A stretch of DNA of 64,000 bases from Gorsachius magnificus (taxonomy: Eukaryota > Chordata > Aves > Pelecaniformes > Ardeidae). The first letter of the stretch is position 1, and every line of letters begins with the position of its first letter. The notes below the pieces were generated by a model. It made no database searches. It had not been told where the DNA came from and saw only the letters and a list, made by a program, of their open reading frames with translations. The stretch spans positions 31,714,885-31,778,884 of the forward strand of contig CM067109.1 of the NCBI GenBank assembly GCA_034008185.1, written 5' to 3'. This document shows, one piece after another, positions 58,177-64,000 of this stretch. A program made the position numbers and the translations under genes.

Positions 58177-58433
58177 TAAAAGAATGCAGAGGGATTGGGA
58201 AAAATCAAGGATGCCCAGGCTCTCTGCACCAACCTGGTATATCTCAAATACTCCAGACAAGGCAGCTCTACAACAGAAATGTGGGCTGCCTGTCCTTGAA
58301 AAAGAATCTCTTCCCAAAAACCTGTTCAGAAGGGGAGATGATGAAATCAGTTCCGAGAAAACTTTTGGCTTTGATTCAAGAGATTTCTGAGAGAATAGGC
58401 ATCAAAGAATCAGAACTTGAGGAGGAAAAATGA
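58177..58433 (+). other. Possible terminal coding exon
   Basis: A pyrimidine-containing acceptor-like TGCCATTTCAG ends at 58176. The frame from 58155 is open for 92 codons to TGA 58431-58433 and ends in a charged, helix-like tail (LLALIQEISERIG, then IKESELEEEK). AATAAA follows at 58481-58486, and again at 58808-58813 just before a 16-A run. I cannot name a family. Open frames of this length occur by chance in such DNA, so this is only a candidate. A retrocopy ending in the A-run is another reading. Confidence 0.2.
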
Positions 58434-61400
58434 AAATATTAAGTAGTTATCAAAACAGGCAAAACTCTTTATTAAGACCAAATAAATGTTACAGATAAAA
58501 TTGGAAGTAGAAGAAGATAGGATTTCAAGATCCTATGAAGAAGATAGGGTCCTGAGAGAAGACAGGTTTTCAAGTGTCTTTATCCAAGCTTGATAATGCA
58601 AGTTTCTTAAGTCTGGGTCATAGAGGAGCAAATAGCTAAACTGATGAAAATTACAGATAATTCCATTTTTATACTCAAGATCCTTACATATGAAAATAAC
58701 AAAGTGTACATGCAAGAGGAAACAATTTCCAAAAGCTGCTAAATCTTCATAAGAATTGTTTTCAAACATTATATTGAATCTAAGCTGTGTCATATTTCTT
58801 AATTTAAAATAAACTAATTTAGACTTTACTCTAAAAAAAAAAAAAAAAGGACAAACTGAAACAATTCAGAATTGCAGTATCTGTCATACTCCAAACACAA
58901 CCCCAAGTTGTCTTGGGTATTGAGTCAGCCAAGGTCAAACTGGAAAACATGTTCAGATGCCTCAAAAAATAAATTGCTAAGCATCAGTTGCAAACACAGT
59001 TTTCCCCCCACCATACAAGAATGGGAGAAAACTATCTTTTTATGATGCTGCAATGCCATTAAGGAACATTTAGGGCAACATGATCCATAACATCACCTTG
59101 GATGAGTTATACTTTTTAGCCTTTCTCCTTGTTGTATAGGGAAGAACAGTCAATTTGCAGAGAAAAAAATGACATGGGACATAAGTATAAAATTAAAAAA
59201 CCACTTTCACAATATCTGTGTAAGAAAACAGGATGTCTGTTAATTGGTGGGAATCCATCCTTAACTGTACAGAAGAACACCCTGAATAACAGCAGTTGGG
59301 TTCTCATGGAGAAAAATCTTCCCTTCTGTATTTTTTGACATGGACAACCTATAGATCATGTTTTTCCCAGCTTAAGGTAGCTGCGCATGGATTCATCCCC
59401 TGGCAACCCACTCCAAATTAAAACAAAGTCTTTGGATCTTATGTTTTTTTTAATTTAATCCAGCAATTGTGTAAATGTGTTCAGAAGGATACACTGATGG
59501 GCTCGTTACTGATACAAAACCATAGGGTAACCAAGACTAAAGCATGTGGATTTAGTTTGTAAATAATTACAGCCACTGTTTATTTTTGGTTAATGGGATC
59601 TAGATGAAATAAATATTACTAATTCATTTAAACACAAAACAGTTAACAGATACAGATTTAAGGCAATTGTGTAGGTAATTCAGTTGTGGTTCTTATTCCA
59701 ACTCATAAACATAGTTATTCGTTTATTGTCTTTACAGTGAAACTGTTGAAACTCTAGAACTTGGGAAAGAAAGAGAAAACAGAACACAAAAGGAGATTTT
59801 AAAAAAATAAAAGAAAGGAGGAAGAGGCATTTGAAAAACAAAAAAAAGGATTCAATGCAGAAAATACTCTTGTGCTAGTATGGTAAGTTTTAGTAACCTA
59901 ATTCATGCATTATAAGATTTAAAAATTAATGTTTTTTCCAAAAATAAGTAAATAGCAAAAAGGATGGAAAGGAAGAAATTAATCTACTTTCAAACAGAAT
60001 TTTGGAGCATACAGAAGGTCAAGATTATGCTATTCATGAGTTCAAAATAATTTTAAAAATATAGTTCATGCTCTAGTATTTCTATTGAGCCAATGTGAAG
60101 ACTTTAAAAATCTCTCTTACATGTGGGGGAATTTGATTTAGGAGTAGAACTGAATAGCTGGTTTTTTGAACTACTTCAGCTATGCCCTAACTCATTTGCA
60201 TTTACAAAAACAGGTAATACTGTTCATAACAGTATTTCTGATTACAAAAAAAAAAAAAAAAAAAAAGGAAGACACAAACTGTTTAATGAATTTATAGGCC
60301 TGGCTATTTTGAAGTAAGGGGTTTTTTTCCTGGTTAGTTTGAAAGCATTATTTTGTTAAAAAAAAAAAATTTCTTTCTTTCTTTTTTCAAAGTTAGAATT
60401 AGAAAACATTAACCAAAAAAAGTAATTGTTTCACTTTATTTTAGTATTTTAAACAATAATATTTTTAAGAATACAAAGTAATGGAGGTGTGTTAAAGAAC
60501 AGAGGAGGATGAGTGAGAATCATTCAGACAAGTGGGTACCTTTTAGCAAGGCAGGTGCCCAAGAGAAGGCAAATTTTCATTATCTGTGTTGAAAGCCCTC
60601 TATATCTTCTCCAAGGAAACCAACACAAGCATAGAGCAGTTTCTTTGCCTCTTGAGGAAACCTGAGGAATGTAGCAAGCATTCCTGTGAGCGCTAGTCGA
60701 ATAAAAAACAGCCCTGTGATGAAATGCCTTCATCCTGGGGCACCTGTATTTCATGTTGTACCAAAGCCTTGCCTTTAAAACTTTTAATAGCTGTTCTGTG
60801 AAAGAGATTCAAGATGGAGAGAGCTTAACCTGCCTCATAGTCTTCTTGGCCTTGTATTCTTAGCCAGTAATGTGTTGTCTCAATCATAGCAAACATCCAT
60901 GTTCACGAAATAGCAATGCCCAAATGCAGGCTTCTGTGCTGTCAGTAACGTGTCATTTTACCTGTTCAGTGCTATCTCATGGGAACCACAAATTTTCATT
61001 CTTGTAGCAGAGGATGAGCAAGGAAGGGTACACTTTTTCTTGAAGCATTTTCAGCAGTGATAGGAGTGGATGCCCTCCTTACTTGATGGTCTGTGATACT
61101 TCCCCTCTGTAGCGCTACTGAACCAGTCATGTCCCATGTACTAGCATGTCCCATGGCCCATATCTTATCCTATCTTAATGCCTGTAAGAAGTCTCTGAAT
61201 TCATGTGTCTTAGCCTGCTTTTTCAATAGAATTGCTGCCATAAAAAGTTCCCCAAGAAATGAAGGTGTACCTGATATTAATGGCATATGCTGAGTTAAAA
61301 CCCACCCCCCAACCATAAATATTTATGAATCATTTTATTTCACTCCAAACTTGGTTATCTATCATTAAAAATATTGGACTCTGTGAATACTTGGATAGGA

Positions 61401-64000
61401 GACTTTAGAAAAAAAAAAAAAAGGCTTATTCAAAACAAAAGCTATCCCACTGGGTTTACAAGCAATCTGAATTTTGTACTAGTGTTTAGCACTGCCTCTG
61501 CCCCATGATGCTGTCTGTAGTCTTGCCATCCTTATTTTTGTAATATATTGGGATGCTGATGTGGTAAAGCATGAGTAAATAGAATTTTAATAGGTGAAGA
61601 GGTCAGATCAGATTTAATTTCAGAGACTACTTCTGTTGCCTTGACAGAATGACATTGCACAGAACAGTTTTTCCACAAAGGTCTTGTATGCCTCAACCTA
61701 CTCCAAATTTCAAAAATATCAGTTAAGTGGAGGTCATGGCTGAAAAAACTGAAGTGTTCACAAACATAAACACAATGAAGAAACAAAAACAGAAACGAAA
61801 GTAGTGTTTTTCTGCCTATCTGGGCGCGCTAACTGGATTTGCTAACATACAGCCTAACATACACCATGCTAACTGGATATCTGGGATGTATCAAGACCAG
61901 CATCCTCTTGTACCCCTATCACCTGAAAAAAGAATTGTTAAAGGGTCAAGAGACAATTTAGGATTGTACTGTATAAAAGAGACAATATATACGTATTTTT
62001 TTCATCTCTGTCTCATCACTTCTTATTAGTGCCACTCAAGGTTATCATTTCATAGACAAGTTATTGACTTCCTTCTTTATGTAATTTTTTCACCCTTTTG
62101 TGATAAAATGGTAATCTTCAGTGTTTTTCAAGAGGAAAATCATCTCATAAGTTAATTCTTATTCTTCGTTTTGTGTGTGTCCAAGTATAAATGCAGTAGC
62201 AGGCTGGCAATGACTGAGATGAACCATGCCACTGTGCAACTTTCTAAGCCCTGGTAGATATGGACATCTGGATGTTATAATTTCCACTGTGCCTAAAAAG
62301 TCACCACATAAAAGAGACAAAGATTGTATCCATTTTGGCCTTAAGCAGCACATCACTGACAAAAGTTTGTCCAATTACTTTATGCTGTGGAACAGAATTT
62401 CACTATATTTGCTAAATGTGCAGGAAAAAAAGACAATTTAAACCTGCCATAGGTATCAAGCTGGTATCTCCTAAGGCTTCTAAGTTCGCAAGTAGCTAAA
62501 AATTGGCCTGTTGTGCTATGCCCTAAAGCAACACAGTGGTGTTGAAACTGTGTCTAATTAACCTCCTGCTAAACCTGAAATGTCAGGAAGGGATATCACT
62601 AAACCTCAAAGGCTTTTTAACTTGGTAGATATGCATAGTACTAGTTTTTCTAGAATTCAAGTCAATTGCACTAAAAATTGACTAGACAGTAATGGATAGC
62701 TAGTTTGCATTTAAAAGCCGGGATTTTGCCAAGAGGGAATTTTAATTTTGTCTATGTTTTCAACCTAATGGGTTAGCCAGAATCTAATATGTGAAATTAC
62801 TTTTCTGCTCTACAGTTTTTAAAGTGATGTTTGTTTATAAGCAGTTGCTTTTCCCTACTGTGGAGCTTTCTCCTCCTTTATGTGCATAGAACAATTTTAA
62901 TTAATATAAATGTGGTAAAGAGAAGTGATCATGTGTAGTAATTTAAATCTGAACATTTTATTTATGTCATTTAGTTCTTGATCCTCAAAAGTTATATCTG
63001 GATATTATGCAAAAATATTAATTAACATTTTTATAGGTAGCTTAGTAAAACCAGATCAGAGGAGAAAGGAAAGCTTAGAAATGAAAATGCCCTCTATGAA
63101 TCTCTGGCTGGCTGGGCAAATATTAGTTGTCACATATTGACCTTGCACGTGTACATCAGAAAATAGAGAATATGAATTTCAATATTCTAATTACTTATGG
63201 CCAAATTTACATTGTCATATGCAAGAAAATTGATTGTTTCATTACAGTAAGATTTTTTTGACTGGAGTCCAGGAACTCTATGAACAGGGAGGCATATATA
63301 TTGTTCTCAGGCTTGTCTTTTACTATTTATGGTTTATCATGGATGCTCATGTTCAGACAAATTTGTCATGGGAGGCTCAAGTTTAAGACAAACTTGCCCT
63401 CTCAGGATAGAGGATTCATTTTAAGGACTAAGATTTAAGAAGGTTGGTTACCTGTGTCGTCCCGCTCATCCCCGCTGTCCCCCACCCTGGCCTTCCATTC
63501 CCCCTCAAGAAAAAAACGACTGTATTTTACCAGCAGAAGACTTCATTTTCCTCCTTCTTAAAGGATACTAGCATGCACAGTATCTTCTGTAACTTTCCAA
63601 AGTTGACTACTGAGGAAATGAATGACCCAGTGGTCAAGGTTATGGATGGGAGAAAGTGTCTGCATCTAAAGAACATATGGAAATATGCATAACTCTTCGG
63701 TGTCCTGTAGGACACGTAGAGAACCCTCTACCTACCTGTCACTACTTTGAAGCCTAAAATGTAATAGGTGAGAATGCAGATTTAGTTTGAGAGAAGTAAG
63801 TGTATCTTTCCATCTTTACTGCCTTCAAAAACTTACTCACCATTCTGGACTTCGCTTTCCCTCCCAGCTATTTTACTTTATCTAGTGCCACTGATGAGAA
63901 CCACCAGACTTAGCTCTTAAAGGTGCTGGTTTGGCCTGGCAGAACTTATTTCCTTAGGTTTAGCAATACAAGAAGGTGAAAATACCATTTCTGAGGTATC
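58434..64000. other. AT-rich DNA to the window end, nothing identified
   Basis: A-runs at 58833-58848, 60246-60266 and about 61411-61424, a small GCTAACTGGAT duplication at about 61829-61878 and chance ORFs below 90 codons. A GCTGGTTTGGCCTGG segment at 63925-63939 faintly resembles an ERV-L LTR start. No gene found. Confidence 0.45.

Noticed and set aside
1..64000. CRISPR arrays, prokaryotic operons, phage or plasmid modules
   Set aside because: The sequence is vertebrate in composition and repeat content. No regularly spaced repeats or bacterial-type gene clusters are present.

Overview
The window reads as nuclear DNA of a bird. The evidence is five recognisable CR1 retrotransposon copies, two of which end in the octamer-type 3' tails (ATTCTATG or TCACAGAA units) typical of avian CR1, much older amniote CR1 and MIR-like relics, and the 3' two thirds of an avian-type class III (ERV-L) endogenous retrovirus. 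The rest is mostly AT-rich sequence without recognisable host exons. I found no bacterial-type genes, tRNA, rRNA or CRISPR array. The exact species cannot be read from the sequence.

Layout. 1-4893 is an ERV-L provirus on the + strand, cut by the left window edge: the C-terminal part of gag, a complete uninterrupted pol (protease, reverse transcriptase, RNase H, integrase, all catalytic residues present), no env, a polypurine tract and a 558-bp 3' LTR bounded by TGTC...GACA. A perfect 17-bp-arm hairpin lies 20 bp outside the LTR. 6.3-7.7 kb is a very old CR1 relic. 7.7-17.1 kb is unannotatable AT-rich DNA with one GC-richer block near 15.5-15.9 kb. 17.1-18.0 kb is a strong CpG island with CCAAT boxes in both orientations and GC boxes. 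It is the only clear host-gene signal and probably holds the promoter and first exon of a gene whose other exons I cannot see. An old CR1 3' end follows at 18.6 kb.

From 20.8 to 47.1 kb five younger CR1 copies are spread through AT-rich DNA: A (20.84-21.64, minus), B (24.28-25.61, minus), C (29.83-30.76, minus), D (36.56-38.09, plus) and E (about 45.15-47.14, plus). A degraded CR1 piece at 29.3-29.6 and three MIR-like SINE relics (22.2, 40.3, 43.7 kb) lie among them. Every CR1 copy is 5' truncated or internally deleted and none can encode a working enzyme. The catalytic box of the reverse transcriptase is lost in a different way in most of them. Copy E is a mosaic that keeps an ORF1 piece, an ORF2 linker piece, the RT C-terminus and the 3' UTR.

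47-64 kb is gene-poor. It holds an unexplained 218-codon ORF (54.8-55.5 kb), a possible terminal exon near 58.2-58.4 kb and simple A-runs. The only long, intact protein-coding region in the window is the retroviral pol. No new multi-gene system was found. The items most worth following are the intact pol with its odd gag/pol boundary, the orphan CpG-island promoter, the composite CR1 copy E and the 218-codon ORF.
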